From the NCBI RefSeq assembly GCF_900128945.1, contig NZ_FQUD01000004.1:558001-622000 (forward strand): a DNA stretch of 64,000 bases, written 5' to 3'. The stretch comes from Chryseobacterium sp. OV279 (GTDB taxonomy: Bacteria > Bacteroidota > Bacteroidia > Flavobacteriales > Weeksellaceae). Of the stretch, positions 8,670-17,100 are shown piece by piece. The first letter of the stretch is position 1. The number at the start of each line of letters is the position of its first letter. Made by a program: the position numbers and the translations under genes. Under the pieces are notes generated by a model. It had not been told where the DNA came from and searched no databases. It was given only the letters and a program-made list of their open reading frames with translations.

Positions 8670-8677
8670 TATATTTG
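8670..8677 (+). promoter_or_regulatory. -7 promoter element of the lipoprotein gene at 8703
   Basis: TATATTTG matches TAnnTTTG, 25 bases before the ATG. It is the same octamer at nearly the same distance as upstream of the paralogous gene at 7729. Confidence 0.5.
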
Positions 8678-8702
8678 TCAAAAAATAAACAATTACCTGG
8701 AA

Positions 8703-9647
8703 ATGAAACGACTTTTCTACTTTATTTTATTAATAGCAGGGTTTTCTTCAATACATTCCTGCAAAGACATGTTAGACGAAGACGGGGATCCATTATTGGA
8801 TCTGAATGACACCGGAGGATTGAATGGTCCAAGAGGATTATACAGAGAAATTACAAATAAAGATACATTAGCAGAATATCACTATAGTGGACTTTTGGTA
8901 ACAAGAGTGATCACAGACAGTGCTTCTATCACAGATATTGCTTACAGCGGAAACAAAATAAGCCAGATCAACTTCAACGGGTTTTTAGATCTTGACGGTA
9001 ATGGCAAACTGGATAAAGACAGTGTTTCTTACAGTCAGTTATTTACTTATGGACCTAACGACAGACTGGTAACCGTTTCTGAGAACCGTTCTGTTTTCAG
9101 AAGACCTCCGCCTGTACCACCGGCAACCAATCCGGGGCCTCAGACCCTTTTAAGAAAGGCAAAGACGCTTTACAGTTTAATATATAACGCTTCTACGGCC
9201 AAGATGGATTCCATTATTATGAGAACCGGCCCGGATGTTTCAGGAACCAATTTTGCTGTTACCAATTATTCAAGAACGGGATATACGTATTTAGGAGACA
9301 ATGTTTCTAAAGTGGTAAGACATTACGGACCTGCGACAGGAACTATGACTGCAACGACTTTCGGAAGACCTAACACTAAATTTGCTTACGAGTTCTTTAA
9401 TTATGATACGGAGATCAGTCCTTTTACACTGCTTCCTTCAGTATATAAAATTTCAAGACTTTTATCTACGGAAATTAATGATAAAGAAAGTCATATTCTT
9501 TCTCCAAACAACCCTAAGAAAGCATCTGTAACAGATCTTTTACCTCCGATACCTTCACCGGTGATCAGAACAACCAATTACAACTACGATCCTCAGACGT
9601 ATATGACAAGAGGGTTTGGTGTAAACTACATTTATAAGCCTTTCTAA
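8703..9647 (+). CDS. Lipoprotein, function unknown (paralogue of the previous gene)
   Basis: The product of 314 residues has a lipoprotein signal ending in the lipobox IHSC (Cys at about residue 20), then an acidic tether (KDMLDEDGDP). It shares with the upstream lipoprotein the blocks YTYLGDNVSK, FFNYDTEISPFTLLP and LSPNNPKKASV at matching positions. A stretch rich in prolines near residues 135-150 is specific to this copy, and an acidic DLDGNGKLDKDS segment near residue 95 resembles a calcium-binding loop. Function unknown. It has its own promoter and a strong terminator. Confidence 0.85.
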   Translation: MKRLFYFILLIAGFSSIHSCKDMLDEDGDPLLDLNDTGGLNGPRGLYREITNKDTLAEYHYSGLLVTRVITDSASITDIAYSGNKISQINFNGFLDLDGNGKLDKDSVSYSQLFTYGPNDRLVTVSENRSVFRRPPPVPPATNPGPQTLLRKAKTLYSLIYNASTAKMDSIIMRTGPDVSGTNFAVTNYSRTGYTYLGDNVSKVVRHYGPATGTMTATTFGRPNTKFAYEFFNYDTEISPFTLLPSVYKISRLLSTEINDKESHILSPNNPKKASVTDLLPPIPSPVIRTTNYNYDPQTYMTRGFGVNYIYKPF

Positions 9648-9669
9648 AAAGAATCTTTATAATATACAG

Positions 9670-9698
9670 GCCCAATCTTCATAAGATTGGGCTTTTTT
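9670..9698 (+). terminator. Intrinsic terminator after the second lipoprotein gene
   Basis: A perfect 10-bp stem GCCCAATCTT/AAGATTGGGC (9670-9679 with 9683-9692) is followed by six T residues. Confidence 0.9.
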
Positions 9699-9711
9699 AT
9701 TTTTTATCTCT

Positions 9712-9719
9712 TAATTTTG
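9712..9719 (+). promoter_or_regulatory. -7 promoter element of pth
   Basis: TAATTTTG followed by C matches TAnnTTTG, 15 bases before the pth ATG. A TTG at 9687-9689 lies 22 bases upstream, inside the preceding terminator stem. Confidence 0.5.
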
Positions 9720-9733
9720 CAAAAAATTTCTCA

Positions 9734-10297
9734 ATGAAATATTTAATAGTCGGTCTTGGAAACAAAGGCCCGGAATATGAAAATACACGTCACAATATAG
9801 GATTCAAAGTTGCAGAGAAAATAGCAGAAACGCTTGATGCTTCATTTAATACCACCAATTTCGGATGGATGGCAGAAGGAAAGTATAAAGGAAGAAAAGT
9901 ATTCATTCTGAAGCCGGACACGTACATGAATCTTTCCGGAAATGCCGTGAGGTTCTGGATGCAGAAAGAGAATATCCCTTTGGAAAATGTCCTGATTGTT
10001 ACTGATGATCTTGCCCTTCCGTTTGGTACTCTTAGAATGAAAATGAAAGGTTCCGATGCCGGTCATAACGGACTTAAAAGCATCAATGAAATGTTGCAGA
10101 CCCAGAATTATGCGAGACTCCGTTTTGGGATCTCTGCAGACTTTTCAGAAGGCCGCCAGGCAGATTATGTCCTGGGAACATGGAATGAAGAAGAAAATGA
10201 AAAGCTTGGTGAGAGAATTGAGAAGTTCTCTAAAGCCAGTCTGTCCTTTGTTTTTGCCGGAATCGGGAATACCATGTCTGCATTTAACGGGAAGTAA
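9734..10297 (+). CDS. pth: Peptidyl-tRNA hydrolase
   Basis: The product of 187 residues matches the bacterial Pth family in length and order. Pth cleaves peptidyl-tRNAs released from stalled ribosomes so that the tRNA can be reused. The opening MKYLIVGLGN carries Asn10, and TRHN carries the catalytic His20. DTYMNLSG, TDDLALPFG (the Asp that supports the His) and GSDAGHNGLKS follow in the expected order. The usual NPG after the first motif is NKG here, a mild variant. The gene is monocistronic between two strong terminators. Confidence 0.97.
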   Translation: MKYLIVGLGNKGPEYENTRHNIGFKVAEKIAETLDASFNTTNFGWMAEGKYKGRKVFILKPDTYMNLSGNAVRFWMQKENIPLENVLIVTDDLALPFGTLRMKMKGSDAGHNGLKSINEMLQTQNYARLRFGISADFSEGRQADYVLGTWNEEENEKLGERIEKFSKASLSFVFAGIGNTMSAFNGK

Positions 10298-10317
10298 TTA
10301 TATACCAGTATAAAACA

Positions 10318-10346
10318 AAGACCACCGATATTTCGGTGGTCTTTTT
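10318..10346 (+). terminator. Intrinsic terminator of pth
   Basis: AAAGACCACCGA pairs with TCGGTGGTCTTT across a very short loop and ends in a T-tract. An A-run on the other side may let it also serve the converging minus-strand transcript from the carbonic anhydrase gene. Confidence 0.9.
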
Positions 10347-10427
10347 ATGCTTAAAAAATCAATTTCCAATCTAACTATAACATGATTTTTTAGGTATGTG
10401 TAATAAAAATGTGCAAGTTTTTATGTC

Positions 10428-11063
10428 TTATAACCAGGTTACAACTCCTGTTTCAACATCATAGTTGGCTCCAACTATTTTGATCTTACCTTCGTCTTCA
10501 AGGTTTTTAAGGGTTGAACTTTGTGTACGGATATCTTCGATTGCACTTTTTACATTTTGCTGATTCAGCCTTTCCAGAAGTGCCCCATTTTTTGATGAAC
10601 GTTCTTCACCTTCTTCAATGATTTCATTGATGATCGGGTCGAAGTGATTGATCAGGTGGTTCAGGTTATCCATTCCCATTCCCTGGATTTGTGCTGCATC
10701 CAGACCTCCTTTTAATGCACCGCATTTCGTATGTCCTAAAACGACAACAAGCTTGGAACCGGCAACGTTACAGCCAAATTCCATGGAGCCTAAAATATCC
10801 TGATTGATGAAATTACCTGCAATTCTAATGCTGAAAACATCGCCTAATCCCTGATCAAAGATCAGTTCTGCAGAAGTACGGCTGTCTATACAGCTTAAAA
10901 CGACTGCAAAAGGCCATTGTCCTTCACGTGTTGCATTCACCTGTTCTAAAAGATCTCTGTTTGCTTTTAGATTGTTGACAAATCTCTGGTTTCCGTCCTT
11001 TAGGAAATTCAGTGCTTTTTCAGGTGTAATTGTAGATTGAGTTTCAGAAGTATGTGCTTTCAT
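10428..11063 (-). CDS. Beta-class carbonic anhydrase
   Basis: The product of 211 residues interconverts CO2 and bicarbonate in the cytoplasm. The zinc ligands are visible as Cys58 in SCIDSR, with the Asp60-Arg62 dyad, and His111 and Cys114 in GHTKCGA. The N-terminus has no signal peptide. The gene lies 49 bases downstream of a SulP transporter on the same strand, which suggests that it hydrates or dehydrates the ion carried by that transporter. A second, diverged beta-carbonic anhydrase is encoded at 13176-13844. Confidence 0.93.
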   Translation of the reverse strand: MKAHTSETQSTITPEKALNFLKDGNQRFVNNLKANRDLLEQVNATREGQWPFAVVLSCIDSRTSAELIFDQGLGDVFSIRIAGNFINQDILGSMEFGCNVAGSKLVVVLGHTKCGALKGGLDAAQIQGMGMDNLNHLINHFDPIINEIIEEGEERSSKNGALLERLNQQNVKSAIEDIRTQSSTLKNLEDEGKIKIVGANYDVETGVVTWL

Positions 11064-11112
11064 ATGATTGGTTTGTTCTTGTTAAAATTAATAAAATTAT
11101 TGTAATGTGAGG

Positions 11113-12705
11113 TTACATTGCTCTTTTGTGTGTGATTAAGATATGAGAATCTTCATCTGTTTCATAGTCCTTGTATGACGTTTTGAAACCTAATAGTTCC
11201 ACATTAATGTCTTCTTCCTTTGCCCTGATATTGGCGAAATCCTGGATCATTTCCAGTACGTCGGTGGCAATATATGAAGTTCCTCTTGCGTCAATGGTTA
11301 CCGTAGAATTAGATTTAATGTTTTTCAATGTCTTTTTAATAGCTGCCTTATTTAAGAAAGAAACTTCCTCAGCAAGCTTGATATTAATTCCGTCTGCATT
11401 ATCCAGCTTTTCTCTGCTCAGATAATAGGCACGCTTCATATTTCCCTGAAGGATATAGAACACGGAGATCGCCAGACCGATACCTACCCCTTTCAGAAGG
11501 TCAGTGGCCACTACAGCTACTACAGTCGCTACGAACGGAATGAACTGGAATTTACCCAAATGCCAGAAATGTTTGAAGGTCGCTGGTTTTGCCAGTTTAT
11601 ATCCTACAAGAATCAGTACTGCGGCAAGGGTAGCCAGCGGTATAAGATTAAGGATAAACGGAATGGTCAATACACATACCAGTAGAAGTACACCATGGAT
11701 CATCGCAGAAAGCTTTGAAGTAGCTCCCGCATTGGCATTGGCAGAACTTCTTACCACTACAGAAGTCATAGGCAGTCCTCCGATGAATGAGCTGATCAGG
11801 TTACCGATTCCCTGTGCCTTAAGCTCAAGGTTGGTATCTGTAATTCTTCTCTGCTTATCCAGTCGGTCAGAAGCTTCGATACAAAGCAGGGTTTCAATAG
11901 AAGCTACAATGGCAATCGTTGCTCCTACTATCCATACCTTAGGATTGGTGAATCCTCCAAAATCAGGCATCGTAACAAGATTTTTGAAATCATCCAATGA
12001 CTTGGGAACGGGTAGTGAAACCAGATGCTGTGTACCGATGGCCAATGAACTTCCGGACAGTTTGAACAGTTCGTTAAGAAGTATTCCTGCCACTACCGCT
12101 ACCAGTGCTCCCGGAAGCATTTTCATTCTTTTTAAAGCCGGAATTTTATCCCAGGCGATAAGAATACCTACCGAAAACAGGGTTACCACAATAGCGCCCA
12201 TGTGTATGGCTCCGAATAATTCCGTGAAATATCCGAAATTCAGACCGTTGTCAAATATAGATTCATGCCCTTCGTAATCTTTATCGAACCCCATGGCATG
12301 AGGAATTTGTTTTAAAATAATGATGATCCCAATGGCGGCAAGCATTCCCTCGATAACATTGTTAGGGAAATAATTGGATATACTTCCGGCTCTGATAAAT
12401 CCTAAAATTAGCTGGAGAAGTCCCGCAATGATTCCTGCACAAAGGAAAAGTTCGAAAGCGCCAAGATCTGTGATCGCTGTTAAAACAATCGCGGTAAGAC
12501 CGGCTGCCGGACCTGATACCGATATATTGGAATTACTTAGAAATCCTACGACTAATCCTCCTACAATACCGGAAATGACTCCGGATAAGGGTGGTGCTCC
12601 TGATGCTAAAGCGATTCCGAGACATAATGGAAGCGCTACTAAGAATACAACGAGTCCGGAAGGGAAATTCTCCTTGATTCCTCCTATGAATGATGTTTTT
12701 TTCAT
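11113..12705 (-). CDS. SulP-family anion transporter with C-terminal STAS domain
   Basis: The product of 530 residues is a polytopic membrane protein (about 12 hydrophobic segments between residues 15 and 425). SulP signatures include the opening GLVVFLVALPLCLGIALASGAPP, shortened here to its key residues, and the SFIGGLPMTSVVVRSSANANAGA block (quoted in part as GGLPMTSVVVRS). A STAS domain follows at about 430-530 (TVTIDARG). SulP proteins next to beta-carbonic anhydrases generally act in bicarbonate uptake, though sulfate cannot be excluded from sequence. It probably forms a unit with the downstream carbonic anhydrase. Confidence 0.93.
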   Translation of the reverse strand: MKKTSFIGGIKENFPSGLVVFLVALPLCLGIALASGAPPLSGVISGIVGGLVVGFLSNSNISVSGPAAGLTAIVLTAITDLGAFELFLCAGIIAGLLQLILGFIRAGSISNYFPNNVIEGMLAAIGIIIILKQIPHAMGFDKDYEGHESIFDNGLNFGYFTELFGAIHMGAIVVTLFSVGILIAWDKIPALKRMKMLPGALVAVVAGILLNELFKLSGSSLAIGTQHLVSLPVPKSLDDFKNLVTMPDFGGFTNPKVWIVGATIAIVASIETLLCIEASDRLDKQRRITDTNLELKAQGIGNLISSFIGGLPMTSVVVRSSANANAGATSKLSAMIHGVLLLVCVLTIPFILNLIPLATLAAVLILVGYKLAKPATFKHFWHLGKFQFIPFVATVVAVVATDLLKGVGIGLAISVFYILQGNMKRAYYLSREKLDNADGINIKLAEEVSFLNKAAIKKTLKNIKSNSTVTIDARGTSYIATDVLEMIQDFANIRAKEEDINVELLGFKTSYKDYETDEDSHILITHKRAM

Positions 12706-12725
12706 AATGTTTCTTGAAAAATACT

Positions 12726-12763
12726 ATAACCGACTGATCTATACGCAGATGATCAGTTATAAA
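12726..12763 (-). promoter_or_regulatory. Imperfect inverted repeat in the sulP leader
   Basis: ATAACTGATC and GATCAGTcgGTTAT flank about 10 bases, 21 to 58 bases upstream of the transporter start. It could be an operator or a leader hairpin; it has no T-tract. Confidence 0.35.
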
Positions 12764-12853
12764 AGATTGGAAATTTAAATTTAAAAAGCACACGTATCCT
12801 ATACCAGTTTCTGATATGAATACTATTAAAAAAAATCTAACTATACTTTAAAT

Positions 12854-13153
12854 TTAAGCTTCCGGAGGCGGAGAAAATATGGTAAGTAAAGGTGACAGAT
12901 GAAAGGAATCATCTATCAGCACAAAAGAAACGCCCTGAAGGTCAGGTTCGGAAAACTTCACGTAATCGAATACGTCCAAGGTTTTCGGAAGCGTTTTTTC
13001 ATAAACAATAAAAGAGGATGGGTGAGAATGCGGTTCTTCTTCATTGATGATCACATTGGTCCTTGCGATATCCCAGCCAGCTATCGCAGCAATGCCAGGC
13101 AGTGCTGTGAAGTTGAGAAAGAAGGTCAATACAATAATACTCCAGAATTTCAT
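12854..13153 (-). CDS. Small exported or membrane-anchored protein of unknown function
   Basis: The product of 99 residues has one hydrophobic N-terminal segment (MKFWSIIVLTFFLNFTALPG, about residues 4-27) that may be a signal peptide or an anchor. The remainder is polar with a proline-rich end (IFSPPPEA). It lies between a carbonic anhydrase (22 bases upstream) and the SulP gene (148 bases downstream) on the same strand. I do not recognise a family. Its place in the cluster hints at a link to bicarbonate handling, without motif support. Confidence 0.65.
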   Translation of the reverse strand: MKFWSIIVLTFFLNFTALPGIAAIAGWDIARTNVIINEEEPHSHPSSFIVYEKTLPKTLDVFDYVKFSEPDLQGVSFVLIDDSFHLSPLLTIFSPPPEA

Positions 13154-13175
13154 CTTACATTCATTTTTAGAAAAA

Positions 13176-13844
13176 CTATGTCGTTTTTCTACTCATTACC
13201 CAATCAGAACTTGTAAGGTTATATATTTTTTGGATGTCTTTCAGGATTTTCTCGAAATCAATATCCAAATCAATAATTTTACCCGTTCTAAGGTCAAAAA
13301 CCCAGCCGTGAACAGTAGGATATTCTTCTAAAATATATCTTTCCTGTACGCAGGCCATTTTAATTACGTTGATGCACTGCTCCTGAACATTAAGTTCAAC
13401 AAGTCGGTCATAACGTTTTGCCTGATCTTCAATAGAATCTAATTCAGTTTGGTGAATTCTGTAAACATCACGAATGTTTCTCAACCAAGGATTCAGTAAT
13501 CCTAAATCCTGAGGAGTCATCGCTGCTTTTACGCCACCGCAGTTGTAATGTCCGCATACGATAATGTGTTTTACTTTAAGATGTTCTACGGCATATTGAA
13601 TAACCGCTGTGGAACTCATGTCTAAAGTATTGACTACATTAGCAATATTTCTGTGAACAAAAACATCTCCCGGCTTTGCTCCCATGATTTCTTCTGCTGT
13701 CACCCTGCTGTCCGAGCATCCTATGTACAGATAATCGGGGTTTTGGGTTTTGGCGAGCTCATGGAAAAATTCAGGATCTTCTGAAATTTTAGATGCTACC
13801 CATTGTCTGTTGTTTTCGAAAATATCTTTATACGATTGTGACAT
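13176..13844 (-). CDS. Beta-class carbonic anhydrase (Can-like)
   Basis: The product of 222 residues has the zinc-site residues Cys43 in GCSDSR (with Asp45-Arg47) and His99 and Cys102 in GHYNCGG. It also has the NIANVV block typical of the Can clade and the DLRTGKIIDL end. It is cytoplasmic with no signal peptide. It is clearly diverged from the carbonic anhydrase at 10428-11063 (the second site is HYNCGG rather than HTKCGA), so the two are unlikely to be recent duplicates. A well-spaced promoter lies upstream, and this gene probably starts the cluster running to 10428. Confidence 0.95.
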   Translation of the reverse strand: MSQSYKDIFENNRQWVASKISEDPEFFHELAKTQNPDYLYIGCSDSRVTAEEIMGAKPGDVFVHRNIANVVNTLDMSSTAVIQYAVEHLKVKHIIVCGHYNCGGVKAAMTPQDLGLLNPWLRNIRDVYRIHQTELDSIEDQAKRYDRLVELNVQEQCINVIKMACVQERYILEEYPTVHGWVFDLRTGKIIDLDIDFEKILKDIQKIYNLTSSDWVMSRKTT

Positions 13845-13924
13845 AATTTTAAATACTAAAGTTTTACAATTATTTATTTCGTTTAAATTATTTTCAAATT
13901 CAATAGATCAAATCAATAATTATG

Positions 13925-13953
13925 CAAAAATATAATTTTTGCGGAAAATGCAA
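13925..13953 (-). promoter_or_regulatory. Promoter of the carbonic anhydrase gene at 13176-13844
   Basis: On the minus strand TTG (13953-13951), an 18-base spacer and TATTTTTG (13932-13925) match the Bacteroidetes -33/-7 pattern. The start codon is about 80 bases downstream. The rest of the 13845-14186 spacer is A/T-rich and shows only the terminator of the next gene. Confidence 0.6.
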
Positions 13954-14139
13954 TCACTTTTAACAATATTTAATATTAAAATATGCTTAAAATCATGTTT
14001 AAAATGACTGATAGATGCAGTTTCCGGATGAATTGACCCGAAAAATTAATAATCCAAACTCAAAAAGGCTATCTAAATTTACAAACTATAAACGATAAAA
14101 TTAAAAATAGAGATTAAAATATTATTAATTCTACAAAAA

Positions 14140-14164
14140 AACCGCCTCAAAAACTGAGACGGTT
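14140..14164 (-). terminator. Intrinsic terminator of the giant surface protein gene
   Basis: On the minus strand AACCGtCTCA pairs with TGAGgCGGTT (one mismatch) across a 5-base loop, followed by a T-tract. It lies 23 bases after the stop codon. Confidence 0.85.
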
Positions 14165-14186
14165 CAAATTTTACTTTGTTTTAATA

Positions 14187-17100
14187 TTATTCCTTGATAA
14201 TTTTCACTATCGTTTCAGAATTGTTGATTCTTACTAGATAAGCGCCCGATATCAAAGAAGAGAGATCCGTACGGTCATTTTCAAACTTCCCGGATTTCAC
14301 AAGCTGGCCGGAAAGGTTATAAACCTGATAGTAATAGTCTTTTGCTCTGTCGTTTCCTTTGATATACAATACACTTTTCACAGGATTAGGGAAGAACTCA
14401 AGCTTGTTCTGAGCTACTTTTTCCTCAATCACTGATTTTGCAAGAACATCTTTTGCTTTAGCCAAAGCATTTTTAGGAACCGGAATCGCGAAAGGCTCAT
14501 ATCTTCCGATCTCGTTTCCATTGACATCGTACTTGATTTCTGCACAACGGCATGACATTGCGGCCTGCGGACGGAAACCGAATGTTGGTGTTAAATAATA
14601 CAATTTATCCGTAGCCCCGACAGTTTGAGTGATGACCGCATTAAACAACATTCCTAAAGAAGAACCGGCACCACCCTGATTGGCGGCTGTCCAGATTCCT
14701 GACTTCATAAAGGTATCCGGATTTCCTCCCAGTTTTGAAGCATCTAATGCATTTCCTCCATTGAATCCTCTTATTCCGTTGTTCGGGAATGTTCCGATAT
14801 TGTATTCAGGTCTGTTTAAAATAAATCCATATCTGAATGAACCTGTCCCTGCGGCATTTCCATAAACAAAACCACCCAGATAATTCATTTTGTTGATGTC
14901 ATAAGTCTCATTGCTTACATAGGTGTTGTCTTTACCAGGATCAATCCCGTAAGAATTTGTGAATTTTGCATTGTAGAACCATGGCGTATTTCCTTTTGAA
15001 ATAAGGTTTCCAAGGATGACACCGGTCGATACACTTTCCATATCCACAATTCTCCAGCCTGCCGGGCAAGGGTCGTAAGCCGATTTTTCAGTAGCATGTC
15101 CCCATCTTTCAGGCATATTGCCGTTTTCATCCGAAACCCAGTCCAATTTTGTGGCATCAGACTGATACAGATAACTTAAAGGATTGGTAACGGAATACTT
15201 CACTACTTTCTTCAGTTTATCAGCTTTAGAATCAGATGGTGAAACATTCGCTGTTGCAGAATAAGTGGTGTAAGGCTGGGTGTAGCTCGTTAAATACTCA
15301 GGCTCCAGCATATTGTTCGCATACGGAATAGCTCCTGTAGTGGCATTGGCAGGGTTATTCTGTCTGTACACAAAATAGTCATTGAATGGTCTTTTACCAC
15401 TCACAAAATGATTATAAAACATTCCCGGATTGTAAAATACAGGCAACGGATCTTTTCTTCCCCACTGGAAATGAAGGCCACCGCTGTCATGCATTTGGTC
15501 CAATCTGGCCACTGCAGCAGGGTTATTGTTGTTATAAGAACCTAACGGACCTGTATAAGCAGCGGTATTATATCCGTAAATATGTTCACTGATAAAAGGA
15601 AGTTTTGCTCCTAAATCTCTGTCCATAAAGGTAGTTTTCATAGGAACACCCGCGCTGGTCATTGGGTCTACAAACTGATCATTGGCAGGAATAACTCCAC
15701 CGTTGGTCGCGTTTTCCGGATCAAATGTATAGGTTTCAATAACAGATCTTGGCGCCCAGATATGCCAGCTCCATACTACCGGATCATTGTGCTTGTTCGC
15801 TGTCCATGTACCGCTTCCTACGTGAAGGGCAACTACGGCATTTCCTGTAGCATTAGGATTTAAAGTAACCTTTAAGATAGCAGTATCTATCGGGCCATCT
15901 ACAATTTCCATCTTTTGGATCAGGCTTGTATTGTTGGTCCATACCACGGAAGAAGACTTTGTGCTTTCTGCAGGGAAAGAAAAATCTGTGCTTAAATGCA
16001 GCTTGTGCATCGCGTAGGCTTTTCTTATTGGAATTTCAATGATCCTGTCATTGTCTTTATTAGGATCTACTTTGTTTCCATTCGGATTAGGAGTTACCAG
16101 AGCAGAATTGGTGTATTCTACATAACTGTTGGGTAGTTTAGTCCATGCTTTTACAGTTTCCGTAGAATAGGTTTCCGTAGTTGAAGCTACGAATTCCGTT
16201 TCAAAAGCTGCCGGCATAAAGGCACTGTTAGGATCGTATATACAACGAACACCACCGCTGCTGGTGTAAGCACTTGTTGAGAATCTGTGCCATCCCGGTC
16301 TTGGTTTGGAACCGCTTAACGGATCTGAAATTAAAGTAAGACCTGCAGCACCAAATGAAGGATATCTTACCTGATTGATCACTTCTGTTGCCGTCATAAA
16401 TGTTGCCGTTAATAAACCACCATCTGCACTCTGATCCTGGAAATTAACCACAGGAGTGATCCATCCTGTTCCGTATTTTAAAGGACTGGTACCGTTTGGA
16501 TAGTTTTCATAATTTCCGTTGATAGGGAATTTGCCAAGATTCATTCCGGAAACGCCTGAAAAGTCAAATCCGAACTGAGGATAAACTTTGATACCCGGAT
16601 AATCCGCATTTAAAGCTGTAGCATTAAATTCAGGATCAACTGTATTTCCGGTATGTTTTCCCCAAGGGCTGTATCTGTTTTCATTAGGCATTGGAGTACC
16701 GGAATTTCTTCCTCCTGAAAAGTAACTTGAAGGAACTCTCCAGTTACAAGGACAAGGGTCATACGGAGATTTCAGCGCATATCTTGAACTGGCTTCTCCC
16801 ACCACGGCATCATCAATATCTGAATAATTACCCTGGCGAGTATCTCCCCAAAGATCCCATGCAGCTATATTTTCGCGGTAAGGAGGAAGGTATTTTTTGT
16901 ATTTTTCCTTTGAAAACCACGTCGTGATACCAACCTGTGTCCAGCTGTTGTTGTCATTCTGTTTTAGGAAATCTTCACGATCGTTTAATAAGGCTTCTCC
17001 TTTTTTAGCGACAAACACCGGTGTTGCGATAAAGCTAATTGGGTTTTGTATCGAAAATCTGATATTTCCGTTAGGTGTATCTGTTCCCGTATTGATCTGG

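Noticed and set aside
11171..12778. Long plus-strand open frames opposite the SulP gene
   Set aside because: They are mirror frames of a strongly supported membrane transporter gene, with no motif or promoter of their own.
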